Assembly (NCBI GenBank): GCA_000404785.1
Contig: ASNI01000006.1
Span: 5,462-69,461 of the forward strand
Length of the DNA stretch: 64,000 bases
Direction: 5' to 3'
Source of the DNA: Cloacimonetes bacterium SCGC AAA252-N17
GTDB lineage: Bacteria; Cloacimonadota; Cloacimonadia; JGIOTU-2
The notes under the pieces were generated by a model, which saw nothing but the letters and a program-made list of their open reading frames with translations, did no database searches and was not told the DNA's origin. The translations under genes were made by a program, and so were the position numbers. Shown here piece by piece: positions 24,514 through 33,218 of the stretch (its first letter is position 1; every line of letters starts with the position of its first letter).

Positions 24514-25499
24514 AATTTTTAGTAATTGGATTAGGCTCAATGGGTAGAAGACGGATTAGATGTTTGCAAGCACTTGGCTATAAAGATATTGTCGGTATTG
24601 ATCCTAGGAATGATCGTCGATCAGAATCCCTATCTAATTATTCAATAGATTCCTACAGTACAATATCGGACATTAATGTCTCAGATTTTGATATAATGAT
24701 TATTTCAACACCTCCAGATATACATAAGACTTACTTGAAGATTGCCATCAAATACAATAAACCTACTTTTGTAGAAGCTGGGGTGATTTTGGATGATGCA
24801 ATAACTATCTTGAATACTAATAGAAATGACACGTATATTGCTCCAAGTTGTACACTAAAATTTCATCCTCTTATAAAAGATTTGAAACATTTAATCAACT
24901 CTAAAAAATATGGAAAACTTTCAAATTTCACTTACCATTCTGGCAATTATCTGCCAGATTGGCATCCTTGGGAAAAAGTTTCTGATTTTTATGTTTCAAA
25001 TAGAATAACTGGGGGGGCAAGAGAAATAGTACCGTTTGAATTGACTTGGTTGATTGACATATTTGAAAATCCTATTGATTTGAAAGCTTATTTTCAGAAA
25101 ACCATTAATATGGGTGCTGATATTGAAGACACGTATTTATTTCAGTTAAAATTTGTGGAGGGATTAGGATCAGTAATTATAGACGTTACTTCTAGATTTA
25201 GCACAAGAAGCTTGATAGTAAATTTGGAAGAAGCGCAGATAAGATGGAATTGGGAAGAGAATAAATTAAAAGTTTATGAAGCAGAAAATAGGAGATGGGT
25301 AGAGTATTATCAATATACCGGTGAAGCTGAAAAGGGTTATAATAAGAATATCATCGAGCAAATGTATATTGATGAAATTGCAGCTTTTTTACTAGGAATC
25401 AGCGATAAAAGTAAATTTCCTAATAGCTTAAATGATGACGTGAAAATTCTAAAAATACTCGAAAAAATTGAAAAATCGGATGGAGGATTTAGCAGATGA
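24510..25499 (+). CDS. Gfo/Idh/MocA-family oxidoreductase
   Basis: This 329-residue protein has a GTG start at 24510 overlapping the previous gene by four bases. It opens VKFLVIGLGSMGRRRIRCLQ, the NAD(P) Rossmann loop. STPPDIHKTYLKIAIKYNKP is the second typical segment, and the conserved E-K/P motif appears as TFVEAGVIL, with alanine-glycine where many members have E-K-P. The missing lysine is worth noting because it often takes part in catalysis. It probably oxidises or reduces a sugar intermediate of the nonulosonic-acid set. Confidence 0.78.
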   Translation: MKFLVIGLGSMGRRRIRCLQALGYKDIVGIDPRNDRRSESLSNYSIDSYSTISDINVSDFDIMIISTPPDIHKTYLKIAIKYNKPTFVEAGVILDDAITILNTNRNDTYIAPSCTLKFHPLIKDLKHLINSKKYGKLSNFTYHSGNYLPDWHPWEKVSDFYVSNRITGGAREIVPFELTWLIDIFENPIDLKAYFQKTINMGADIEDTYLFQLKFVEGLGSVIIDVTSRFSTRSLIVNLEEAQIRWNWEENKLKVYEAENRRWVEYYQYTGEAEKGYNKNIIEQMYIDEIAAFLLGISDKSKFPNSLNDDVKILKILEKIEKSDGGFSR

Positions 25500-26788
25500 A
25501 CTATAGTGAAAAACTAAATAATTTAATACCAGGTGGAGCACATACTTATAGTAGAGGTGATGATCAATATCCATCTAATGCACCTAAAATATTAGCAAAA
25601 GGAAAAGGCTGTTATGTTTGGGATACAGAAGGTAACAAGTATCTCGATTATGGTATGGCGTTAAGAGCAAATACGATAGGCTATTCATATGAACCCATAG
25701 ATAATGCAGCTATTAAAGAAATACAAAATGGTAATAATTTAACGAGAGCGTCAATGATTGAATTAAAGGCTGCAGAAGTGATTACAGCATTAATCCCTTC
25801 TGCTGATATGGTTAAGTTTGCTAAAAACGGTTCAACTGCTACGTCAGCTGCGGTCAAATTGGCTCGAGCCTATACTGGAAGGAAAATGATTGCACGCTGT
25901 GTTGACCATCCATTCTTTTCTTATGATGATTGGTTCATTGGTGACACACCTCTTATCAAGGGAATTCCTCAAGAGATTTATAAATTAACACTAAATTTTC
26001 ATTATAATGATCTACCTTCGTTGAAAAAACTATTTGACGAGTACCCAAATGAAATTGCATGTATTATTTTACAACCAGCTGTAAACGAAAAACCTAAAGA
26101 TGGTTTCTTGCACAAAGCAAAAGAGCTATGTCACCAAAATGGTACTCTATTCATATTGGACGAGATGATCACAGGTTTTAGATGGCATCTTAACGGAGCC
26201 GAATCCTATTATGATATCAAACCGGACCTCTCAACTTTTGGCAAAGGTATGGCAAACGGATTTTCCGTGGCAGCACTTACTGGTAAAAGAGAGATTATGA
26301 ATCTTGGCGGGATTAAAGAAGTTGGTAAAGAGAGAGTATTTCTAGTATCTACGACACATGGAGCTGAAATGTCTGGCCTGGGTGCATTCGTAAAAACTGT
26401 AGATTGTTACAAAGAACTAAAAGTGGTAGAACACCTCTGGGATTATGGTAGAAAAATGATAGATGGCATGAACAATATTGCCAAAGATTTTGGTTTAGAA
26501 AACTATTTCATTGCTAAAGGTTATCCCTGCTCCCCTGAGTATTGTACCTTAGATCAATCGGGCAATAATTCTCTAGATTTTAGAACACTTTTTTCTCAGG
26601 AAATGATAAAAAATGGTGTGCTGATTCCCTGGATTGCTCTTAGTTACGCTCACAATGAGCTTGAACTTGAACTTACATTTGAAGCTACCAGGAAATCGTT
26701 GCAGATTTACGAACAAGCTCTTGATAAAGGATTAAAAAGATATTTAGTTGGTGATTCTATAAAACCAGTTTTCAGGAAATATAATTGA
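25496..26788 (+). CDS. Class III PLP aminotransferase (glutamate-1-semialdehyde-mutase-like)
   Basis: This 430-residue protein starts MNYSEKLNNLIPGGAHTYSR, the N-terminal pattern of GSA aminomutase relatives. KFAKNGSTATSAAVKLARAY supplies the PLP phosphate loop, LFILDEMITGFRWHLNG the D-E-x-x-T-G-F-R motif, and TFGKGMANGFSVAALTGKRE the Schiff-base lysine near residue 250. GSA-like enzymes in sugar clusters transaminate or isomerise amino groups. It is embedded between an oxidoreductase and a nitrilase within four-base overlaps. True haem synthesis is unlikely in this context. Confidence 0.82.
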   Translation: MNYSEKLNNLIPGGAHTYSRGDDQYPSNAPKILAKGKGCYVWDTEGNKYLDYGMALRANTIGYSYEPIDNAAIKEIQNGNNLTRASMIELKAAEVITALIPSADMVKFAKNGSTATSAAVKLARAYTGRKMIARCVDHPFFSYDDWFIGDTPLIKGIPQEIYKLTLNFHYNDLPSLKKLFDEYPNEIACIILQPAVNEKPKDGFLHKAKELCHQNGTLFILDEMITGFRWHLNGAESYYDIKPDLSTFGKGMANGFSVAALTGKREIMNLGGIKEVGKERVFLVSTTHGAEMSGLGAFVKTVDCYKELKVVEHLWDYGRKMIDGMNNIAKDFGLENYFIAKGYPCSPEYCTLDQSGNNSLDFRTLFSQEMIKNGVLIPWIALSYAHNELELELTFEATRKSLQIYEQALDKGLKRYLVGDSIKPVFRKYN

Positions 26789-27573
26789 TAAAAATTGCTT
26801 TAGTATCATTGAATCATGTATGGGAAAACAAACAAAAAAACAAGCAGAATTGTATTACATATATAAAAAAAGCTGCAGATCAAAAGGCAGAAATTGTAAT
26901 ATTCCCGGAAATGACTTTAACTGGATTTTCCATGAAGAGCCGTGAAATAGCAGAGGATATAGATGGATCAGAAACAATTGAATTCTTTCGGAAAATGGCC
27001 TTGGAATATTTTATAACAATAGTATTTGGTATAGTACTGTTTTCCTCAGAAAATCCCACAAACAATCTATTTGCTATATCTCCCGAAGGGAAAATACTGG
27101 TTAAATATACAAAGATTCATCCTTTTACATATTCATCGGAAGATAAGTATTATACCAAGGGGAATGAGCTTGCAGAGTGTACGATCGGAGGAATTACTTT
27201 TGGATATGCAATTTGCTATGATCTTCGTTTTCCAGAACTTTATCAAGCTCTATCCAAACAATCTAAAATAATAATAACAATTGCTAACTGGCCAAAAGCT
27301 AGAGTTGGCCACTGGAAAGTTCTTCTTAGGGCAAGGGCAATAGAAAACCAGTCTGTTTGCATTGGCGTAAATAGAGTTGGTGAAGATGGAAATGGTATCG
27401 AATATGTTAAAAGCTCTTTCGTTTTTGATCAATCCGGAAACATGATACTTCCAGAATTCTCTGAAAATGAATTTGATGTTTTCGATATTGATGTAGCAAA
27501 AGTTAATGAAGAAAGAGATAGATTTCCAATAAAAAATGATAGGCGTATAGATTTGTATAAAAAGGTACTATAA
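26785..27573 (+). CDS. Nitrilase-superfamily carbon-nitrogen hydrolase
   Basis: This 262-residue protein has a TTG start at 26785 within the previous stop region. The catalytic triad is visible: glutamate in EIVIFPEMTLTGF, lysine in LVKYTKIHPFTYSSED, and cysteine in FGYAICYDLRFPELYQAL near residue 143. The length fits the omega-amidase/carbamoylase branches. It would hydrolyse an amide or N-carbamoyl group of an intermediate. A nitrilase inside a NeuB gene set is not part of the canonical sialic, legionaminic or pseudaminic pathways. Confidence 0.82.
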   Translation: MIKIALVSLNHVWENKQKNKQNCITYIKKAADQKAEIVIFPEMTLTGFSMKSREIAEDIDGSETIEFFRKMALEYFITIVFGIVLFSSENPTNNLFAISPEGKILVKYTKIHPFTYSSEDKYYTKGNELAECTIGGITFGYAICYDLRFPELYQALSKQSKIIITIANWPKARVGHWKVLLRARAIENQSVCIGVNRVGEDGNGIEYVKSSFVFDQSGNMILPEFSENEFDVFDIDVAKVNEERDRFPIKNDRRIDLYKKVL

Positions 27574-28367
27574 TGATAGATGGAAAGATAGTCATTGTAA
27601 CTGGGGGAGCAGGTTTATTAGGATTTGAATTTGTCAAAGCCATAGTAAATAATGGCGGGACAGCAATAATTGGAGATATAAACGAAGATGTTGGTAAACA
27701 GCGGCTGCAGGAAATATCGCAATCATCTGGCAAAAACAAAGCAGAGTTCCTGAAATTAGATGTTACTTCTAAATCTTCCATTAATGCTATGATTGAATTC
27801 GTTAAAAACAAATATGGTAAAATCGATACCTGGGTAAATAATGCTTATGCCAAGATTAAAAGTTTTAATATTGAGAAGAAGAGAGAATATTCAAACTCTT
27901 TTTTTGACGTAGATGTAGATGATTTATGTGAGAGCGTGAGTTTAAATATTGGTTCATATTTTCTCTGTTCTCAACTCATTGCCAAATATTTTATTGATCA
28001 GGGTTATGGAAATATTGTGAATATTTCTTCAATATATGGAGTAATCTCTCCCAGATTTGAAATATATTCCGATACTAAAATGACTATGCCTGTTGATTAT
28101 GCTTTGAATAAATCTTCAATGATCCATTTTACTCGTTATCTAGCAAAATTTTTAAGAGATAAAAACATTATAGTCAATACAATAAGTCCGGGAGGGATAT
28201 TTAATAATCAACCCGTATCTTTTGTTAATGCATATAACCAATTTGCTCTAAACAAAGGTATGTTAGATAAAGATGATATTAGCGGAACTTTAATCTTTCT
28301 TATTTCTGATTATTCAAAATTTGTGAATGGACAAAATATTATAGTTGATGATGGTTGGACATTATGA
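27573..28367 (+). CDS. Short-chain dehydrogenase/reductase
   Basis: This 264-residue SDR has the NAD(P) loop VIVTGGAGLLGFEFVKAIVN near residues 6-25, the TWVNNAYA variant of the N-N-A-G motif, NISSIYG for the catalytic serine, and YALNKSSMIHFTRYLAK for the Y-x3-K pair. The end FVNGQNIIVDDGWTL is typical of the family. It resembles PtmA-type oxidoreductases of nonulosonic-acid loci. Its ATG at 27573 overlaps the stop of the nitrilase gene by one base, and its own stop overlaps the neuB start. Confidence 0.82.
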   Translation: MIDGKIVIVTGGAGLLGFEFVKAIVNNGGTAIIGDINEDVGKQRLQEISQSSGKNKAEFLKLDVTSKSSINAMIEFVKNKYGKIDTWVNNAYAKIKSFNIEKKREYSNSFFDVDVDDLCESVSLNIGSYFLCSQLIAKYFIDQGYGNIVNISSIYGVISPRFEIYSDTKMTMPVDYALNKSSMIHFTRYLAKFLRDKNIIVNTISPGGIFNNQPVSFVNAYNQFALNKGMLDKDDISGTLIFLISDYSKFVNGQNIIVDDGWTL

Positions 28368-29416
28368 TAAGTTTTAATAAAAAGATTCAAATAGGTAACA
28401 AAGAAATTTCTAATGATTCTCCCGTGTTCATTATTGCTGAAGCTGGAGTAAACCATAATGGCGATATTCATGTTGCAAAACAACTTATTGACGTTGCTGT
28501 GGAATCTGGAGTTGATGCAGTAAAATTTCAAGCTTTCAAGACAGAAAACTTGATTTTAGCTAATGTGGAAAAAGCAGATTATCAGAAAAAAACTACAGGA
28601 AGCAGTGAATCACAATACAACATGCTGAAAAAACTGGAGATTTCTAAACAACAAACTAGAGAATTAATGGATTATTGTATTAAGAATAGAATCCTATTCT
28701 TATCAACTCCATTCGATGAAACAAGTCTTTTGGAACTGGAATCATTGGGAATATATGCTTACAAGATTGCATCTACCGATACAACCAACTTGCCATTTCT
28801 AAAAAAGATTGCAAAGTTAGGAAAACCAATGATTTTATCATCTGGCATGAGTTATATGTCGGAGGTAAAAATGGCTCTCGAAGAAATTTATCCATATAAT
28901 AAAAATGTGATATTACTGCAATGTACTGCCAACTATCCAATAAAAAATAACGAGGCAAATTTAAATGTATTGAAGACGTATCATAATGAACTTGATATTC
29001 TGCTGGGATATTCCGACCATTCGGAAGGTCTTGGCGCATCACCATATGCTGTACCGTTAGGAGCTAAAGTAGTTGAGAAACATTTTACTTTAGATATACA
29101 AAATGAAGGACCTGATCACCTGGCTTCACTTTCTCCACAAGAACTAAAGCTGTATGTAAAGGAAATCAGAAAGGTAGAGGAGTATCTTGGTTCAAAGATA
29201 AAAAAACCATCTTTTGAAGAAATCGAAACGAGAAGATCTCTGCAGAAATGTTTGGTTGCAGCCAGACGTATAAAAAAGGGTGAGTTGTTTAGTTTGGATA
29301 ATATTGTAGCAAAAAGAACTAATGGGAATGGAATTTCTCCGATATATTATAAAAGTATTATAGGTAAACCAGCTAAATACAATATCTCTAAAAATGAGAT
29401 AATCTATGAAAAATGA
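28364..29416 (+). CDS. neuB: NeuB-family nonulosonic acid synthase
   Basis: From ATG 28364 (ATGA overlap with the SDR) the product is about 350 residues. The N-terminal TIM barrel has FIIAEAGVNHNGDIHVAKQL, KFQAFKTENL and LLQCTANYPIKNNEANLNVL with GYSDHSEGLG; VVEKHFTLD is the active-site region. The C-terminal SAF/antifreeze-like domain runs from about residue 285 (RSLQKCLVAARRIKKGELFS, KRTNGNGISP). The enzyme condenses phosphoenolpyruvate with an N-acylhexosamine to a nine-carbon acid. No NeuC, LegB/LegC or PseB/PseC genes are in the window. Confidence 0.9.
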   Translation: MISFNKKIQIGNKEISNDSPVFIIAEAGVNHNGDIHVAKQLIDVAVESGVDAVKFQAFKTENLILANVEKADYQKKTTGSSESQYNMLKKLEISKQQTRELMDYCIKNRILFLSTPFDETSLLELESLGIYAYKIASTDTTNLPFLKKIAKLGKPMILSSGMSYMSEVKMALEEIYPYNKNVILLQCTANYPIKNNEANLNVLKTYHNELDILLGYSDHSEGLGASPYAVPLGAKVVEKHFTLDIQNEGPDHLASLSPQELKLYVKEIRKVEEYLGSKIKKPSFEEIETRRSLQKCLVAARRIKKGELFSLDNIVAKRTNGNGISPIYYKSIIGKPAKYNISKNEIIYEK

Positions 29417-30020
29417 AATAATAATTATCGGTGCTGGTGGACATGTAACATCAGTTTTAAACTTGCTGAAGTACACCGAATATACTGTAATTGGAATATA
29501 TGACAACTCTTATCAGGAAGGAAAAAATGAATTGATCAATGCAATTCCGGTTAAAGGTAGAATTGATTCGATTCCTTCAAGATATCAGATTTTATTATCG
29601 ATTGGTGATAACCATGAAAGAAGAAGACTTTTTCACAGGTTTTCAAATCAAATCTTAGCAGATAACCTTATACATGAGCTATCATTTATAGAAGATCATA
29701 TTGAGATGGGAATAGCAAATCAGATCCTAGCAAATTCGTACTTAAATGCAAATACAGTTATCGGCAATAATAATATTATCAATTCCAGTTCAACCATAGA
29801 GCATGAAGTCAGAATTGGTTCTCATAACCATATATCAGTGAATACTACGATTTGTGGAAGAGTTACGATCGGTGATTCATGTTTTATCGGAGCCGGTACT
29901 GTAATCATAGATAAAATAAATATTTGTAGCGATGTAACTATTGGAGCAGGATCTGTTGTTATCAGAAGTATTGAAGAACCAGGTGTATATGTTGGCAATC
30001 CATTGAGGAAAATCAAGTGA
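29406..30020 (+). CDS. NeuD/PglD-family acyltransferase (left-handed beta-helix)
   Basis: This 204-residue protein begins MKNEIIIIGAGGHVTSVLNL, the Rossmann-like PglD N-domain (I-x-G-A-G-G-H). From about residue 95 come hexapeptide repeats (NTVIGNNNIINSSSTIEHEV, RIGSHNHISVNTTICGRVTI, GDSCFIGAGTVII), ending in the usual GVYVGNPLRKIK. NeuD proteins O- or N-acetylate nonulosonic acids or their precursors. It overlaps neuB by 11 bases. Confidence 0.85.
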   Translation: MKNEIIIIGAGGHVTSVLNLLKYTEYTVIGIYDNSYQEGKNELINAIPVKGRIDSIPSRYQILLSIGDNHERRRLFHRFSNQILADNLIHELSFIEDHIEMGIANQILANSYLNANTVIGNNNIINSSSTIEHEVRIGSHNHISVNTTICGRVTIGDSCFIGAGTVIIDKINICSDVTIGAGSVVIRSIEEPGVYVGNPLRKIK

Positions 30021-30874
30021 TTTTTGTTTCATCATCTTGTGTTAAACATTCAAAAATTTCTCATTCTGTCAAAGAATTAGCAGAGCATGGTTTCAAAAAT
30101 ATAGAACTTTCTGGTGGAACAGATTACTATAAAAATTATATTAAAGATCTAATAGATTTGAAGAAAAAGTACAATCTTAATTATTTTATTCATAATTATT
30201 TTCCTCCACCTGAACAGCATTTTGTCTTGAACTTAGCTTCCTTAAACCAAACGATATTTGATAATACAATCAACCATTTCAAGATATCTATAGATCTTGC
30301 CAAGAAACTGGATATTGACAGAATAGGTGTTCACGCTGGATTCTATATTGATCCAAATGTGAATGAATTAGGGCATAATATAAGCAAGACCACAATAAAC
30401 AATAGACGTAAGGCTATCGATAGATTCATAAATGGTTATTCTAGTTTGAAAAGATATGGAGATGATGTAATAATCTATGTTGAAAATAATGTGATTTCTA
30501 AAAGAAATTTTAAAACTTATAAGACAAATCCATTTATGTTAACAAATCTTGCAGATTATCATGAACTGAAAGACAGGATAGATTTTCCACTTTTATTAGA
30601 CGTAGCTCATCTAAAGGTAAGTTGCAAAACTTTAGATTTAGGTTTCGAGTATGAATTGAGCGAATTGCTAGAACATTCTGATTATATACATATTAGCGAT
30701 AATAATGGTGAAAGTGACACTAATAATCCAATAGATGAAAATAGTTATATGTTGCAGTATCTAAAAACAAGTAGATTAGACAATAAGAAAATTACTTTAG
30801 AAATTTACGATGATATTTATAAGTTAAGGAAAAGTTTTAAAATTATTGCGAATATGGAGGATTTTATTAAGTGA
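30017..30874 (+). CDS. Sugar phosphate isomerase/epimerase-like TIM-barrel protein
   Basis: This 285-residue protein has a GTG start at 30017. The pattern of the xylose-isomerase-like/AP-endonuclease-2 superfamily is clear: VKELAEHGFKNIELSGGTDY, YFIHNYFPPP, RIGVHAGFYIDP, VENNVIS, LLLDVAHLKVS and DYIHISDNNGESD, with the metal ligands E, D, H and E at barrel ends. It may isomerise a sugar in the nonulosonic-acid route. It overlaps neighbours by four bases on both sides, so it belongs to the same transcript. Confidence 0.78.
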   Translation: MIFVSSSCVKHSKISHSVKELAEHGFKNIELSGGTDYYKNYIKDLIDLKKKYNLNYFIHNYFPPPEQHFVLNLASLNQTIFDNTINHFKISIDLAKKLDIDRIGVHAGFYIDPNVNELGHNISKTTINNRRKAIDRFINGYSSLKRYGDDVIIYVENNVISKRNFKTYKTNPFMLTNLADYHELKDRIDFPLLLDVAHLKVSCKTLDLGFEYELSELLEHSDYIHISDNNGESDTNNPIDENSYMLQYLKTSRLDNKKITLEIYDDIYKLRKSFKIIANMEDFIK

Positions 30875-32007
30875 CTGAAAAAAAGAATGGAGTTCTTTTT
30901 ATAATTTTTTCACTAGGAAATGGTGGCACTGAAAGAATGATGATGAATGTATTGAATAAATGTGAGTTACCTCACAATGATAAAATCCTATATTTGTATA
31001 GTTATATTGATAATAATTCTTATGAAAAATTATTAAACAGTAATATTACAATATACAAACATCCGCGAACCCAAAAAAAATATAAACATTTTGTCCAAAT
31101 CAGTAAATTAATAAAAATTATTAAAAATCATAATGTAGAAACAATTGTATGTTTCTCTTCAAAATCTGCATTATTGGCTGTAATTATAAAAAAAATATTC
31201 TTCTTTAAAAAGATAAAAGTAATTTCCCGACTCGGAGCTTTTTTCTTAAAGCAATACAGCGATACGAAAAACATGATAAAATATCACTTTTGGACTCATG
31301 TTACCCTTCATTTCTCCTATAGATATTCAGATAAAGTAATTTGTCTTACAAATGCTATGAAGAATGATTTAGTTAGTAAATCAGAAAAACTATTTGATAA
31401 AATTGTCATAATAAATAATTATATTGATACTGATAGAATTGAATTAGCACTTAAAAATCCCTTACCAGTAAAATATCAAAACTACTTTATTGCGGTGGGA
31501 AGATTAGAGAAACAGAAAAATTATTTTGGTTTGATTGAAGCTTTTAATATAATAAAAGACGAAATTAAAGAGAATTTATTAATTCTAGGAGACGGAGGTC
31601 ACAAAACTATTTTAGAAGATTATATCAATCAAATCCAATGCTCGAATCGGATAAAATTATTAGGGTTTAAAGAAAATCCATATAAGTACATAAGTAATGC
31701 TAATTTTTATATTCTTAATTCTTATTTTGAAGGGATGTCAAATTCATTGCTAGAGGCAATGATCTGTAAAATTCCAATTATTGTTACTAATCATCCAGGT
31801 GTAGAAGATGTGATAACTAATGAAAAAAATGGATTAATCGTACCAATGGGTGATGATGCAACTCTTGCTAAAACTATTGTAAGATTATCAAATGACAAAG
31901 AATTACAATCAAATCTAGCTAAAGCGAGTTTTAAATCTGCAGTTAGGTTTACAAATACAATAGAGAAATATAGTGAATTAATTGATGAATTAAGAGATAA
32001 CAAATGA
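30871..32007 (+). CDS. GT4-family glycosyltransferase
   Basis: This 378-residue GT-B enzyme starts at GTG 30871. The N-terminal loop is VLFIIFSLGNGGTERMMMNV; the C-terminal domain starts at FIAVGRLEKQKNYFGLIEAF (about residue 207), and the donor motif is FYILNSYFEGMSNSLLEAMI near 280-300 with the E-x7-E pattern. It should extend the lipid-linked repeat unit. It is the first transferase after the NeuB set. Confidence 0.88.
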   Translation: MTEKKNGVLFIIFSLGNGGTERMMMNVLNKCELPHNDKILYLYSYIDNNSYEKLLNSNITIYKHPRTQKKYKHFVQISKLIKIIKNHNVETIVCFSSKSALLAVIIKKIFFFKKIKVISRLGAFFLKQYSDTKNMIKYHFWTHVTLHFSYRYSDKVICLTNAMKNDLVSKSEKLFDKIVIINNYIDTDRIELALKNPLPVKYQNYFIAVGRLEKQKNYFGLIEAFNIIKDEIKENLLILGDGGHKTILEDYINQIQCSNRIKLLGFKENPYKYISNANFYILNSYFEGMSNSLLEAMICKIPIIVTNHPGVEDVITNEKNGLIVPMGDDATLAKTIVRLSNDKELQSNLAKASFKSAVRFTNTIEKYSELIDELRDNK

Positions 32008-33218
32008 AGATAGGTTTTTTTATAGTCAGCTTAAATGCTTATCATGCCCACATAAAGCCCTTTATTGATTACTTATCAGATGCAGATTATTCTTTTGTTA
32101 TTTTTCACTTAAATAATTTATATACACCAGAATTTTCTATTGATGAATTGCCATGTTCAACAGTTAGCTTGTCAAAGATGTGTAATATAAAAAAAATATT
32201 ATGTTATCATTCAATAGATTTTATGGTTTTTATAAATCCAGGTAGTTTATTCGACCTCTTTTTGATTGCCTGTTGTAAACAATTGAATATTACAACTATA
32301 TATTATCAGCATGGAATTCAATTAGATTTTTCTTCGTTTAATCCAAACTCTTTAAATAGAAATAAAACGTTAAAGGCTTTTCTAATAAGAATAAAAAAAT
32401 ACTTTTATATCTATTTTTTTATTCTTAATAATATTTTTTTTTTTAAAAGAGCAAAAAATATTTTAAAAACTGTAACAATCAAAACATTACATTTACTAAA
32501 TAAAAAAAATAAGAATGTTTTACCCAAATATGGTCTTAAATTCATGCATATAGATTATGCATTTGTATATGGAAAATTAGATAAAAAATATTTAATTTCA
32601 AGTATGGATATGTGTAATAAAAATATAATTTTATCAGGATATCCATTTATTCAACAATCTGAAAAGCTTAAGTTTTTAAGTAGGATTAAATATATTTTAT
32701 ATATTTCTTCTGGATTAAGAAAAGCTGGTGTCATTCCAATTGCTGAAAAAGAAGAAAGGGAGTTTTACTTAAATATAAATGAAATTGCATTTCAAAACAA
32801 TTTCAAACTAATAATTAAAATTCATCCACAAGAAAACATAAAGTTATTTGAAAAAAATTTTGAGAATAATAAAAACATAATTGTTTATAAACATAAAAAC
32901 TTAGCTGATTTGACTATTAATTCTGAATGCGTATTAGGAGACTATTCAACAGCCTTATTTTACGCAATTAAATATTACAAACCCATTTTGATCATTAGAA
33001 ATAGATTTTTTCATACTTATCCTTTTGATTTAACTAAATATGATATAGGCAAAAAAATAGATTTAACTAATTTAGATATAGAATTAAAAAGATTAGGTTT
33101 AACTAGATATGAGAAAAAGAAATATCAAGATTTTCTACATAATCACTTACTAAGTCCATTTAGTGAAACATTATATAAGATTTTTTATGATCATTTAGAA
33201 AAAATAAGAAAGGCATGA
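32004..33218 (+). CDS. Putative GT-B glycosyltransferase, possibly a nonulosonic acid transferase
   Basis: This 404-residue protein is not a clear member of any family I can name. Features seen are a GT-B-like N-half (KIGFFIVSLNAYHAHIKPFI), IYYQHGIQLD, and in the C-half KLIIKIHPQENIKLF (an HP motif, about residues 270-284) followed by SECVLGDYSTALFYAIKYYK (an S/T motif, about residues 308-328). HP and S motifs in this order mark bacterial sialyltransferases and polysialyltransferases, and the related CDP-glycerol-type enzymes. Together with the CMP-sugar genes upstream, transfer of the nonulosonic acid is an attractive inference. Confidence 0.6.
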   Translation: MKIGFFIVSLNAYHAHIKPFIDYLSDADYSFVIFHLNNLYTPEFSIDELPCSTVSLSKMCNIKKILCYHSIDFMVFINPGSLFDLFLIACCKQLNITTIYYQHGIQLDFSSFNPNSLNRNKTLKAFLIRIKKYFYIYFFILNNIFFFKRAKNILKTVTIKTLHLLNKKNKNVLPKYGLKFMHIDYAFVYGKLDKKYLISSMDMCNKNIILSGYPFIQQSEKLKFLSRIKYILYISSGLRKAGVIPIAEKEEREFYLNINEIAFQNNFKLIIKIHPQENIKLFEKNFENNKNIIVYKHKNLADLTINSECVLGDYSTALFYAIKYYKPILIIRNRFFHTYPFDLTKYDIGKKIDLTNLDIELKRLGLTRYEKKKYQDFLHNHLLSPFSETLYKIFYDHLEKIRKA

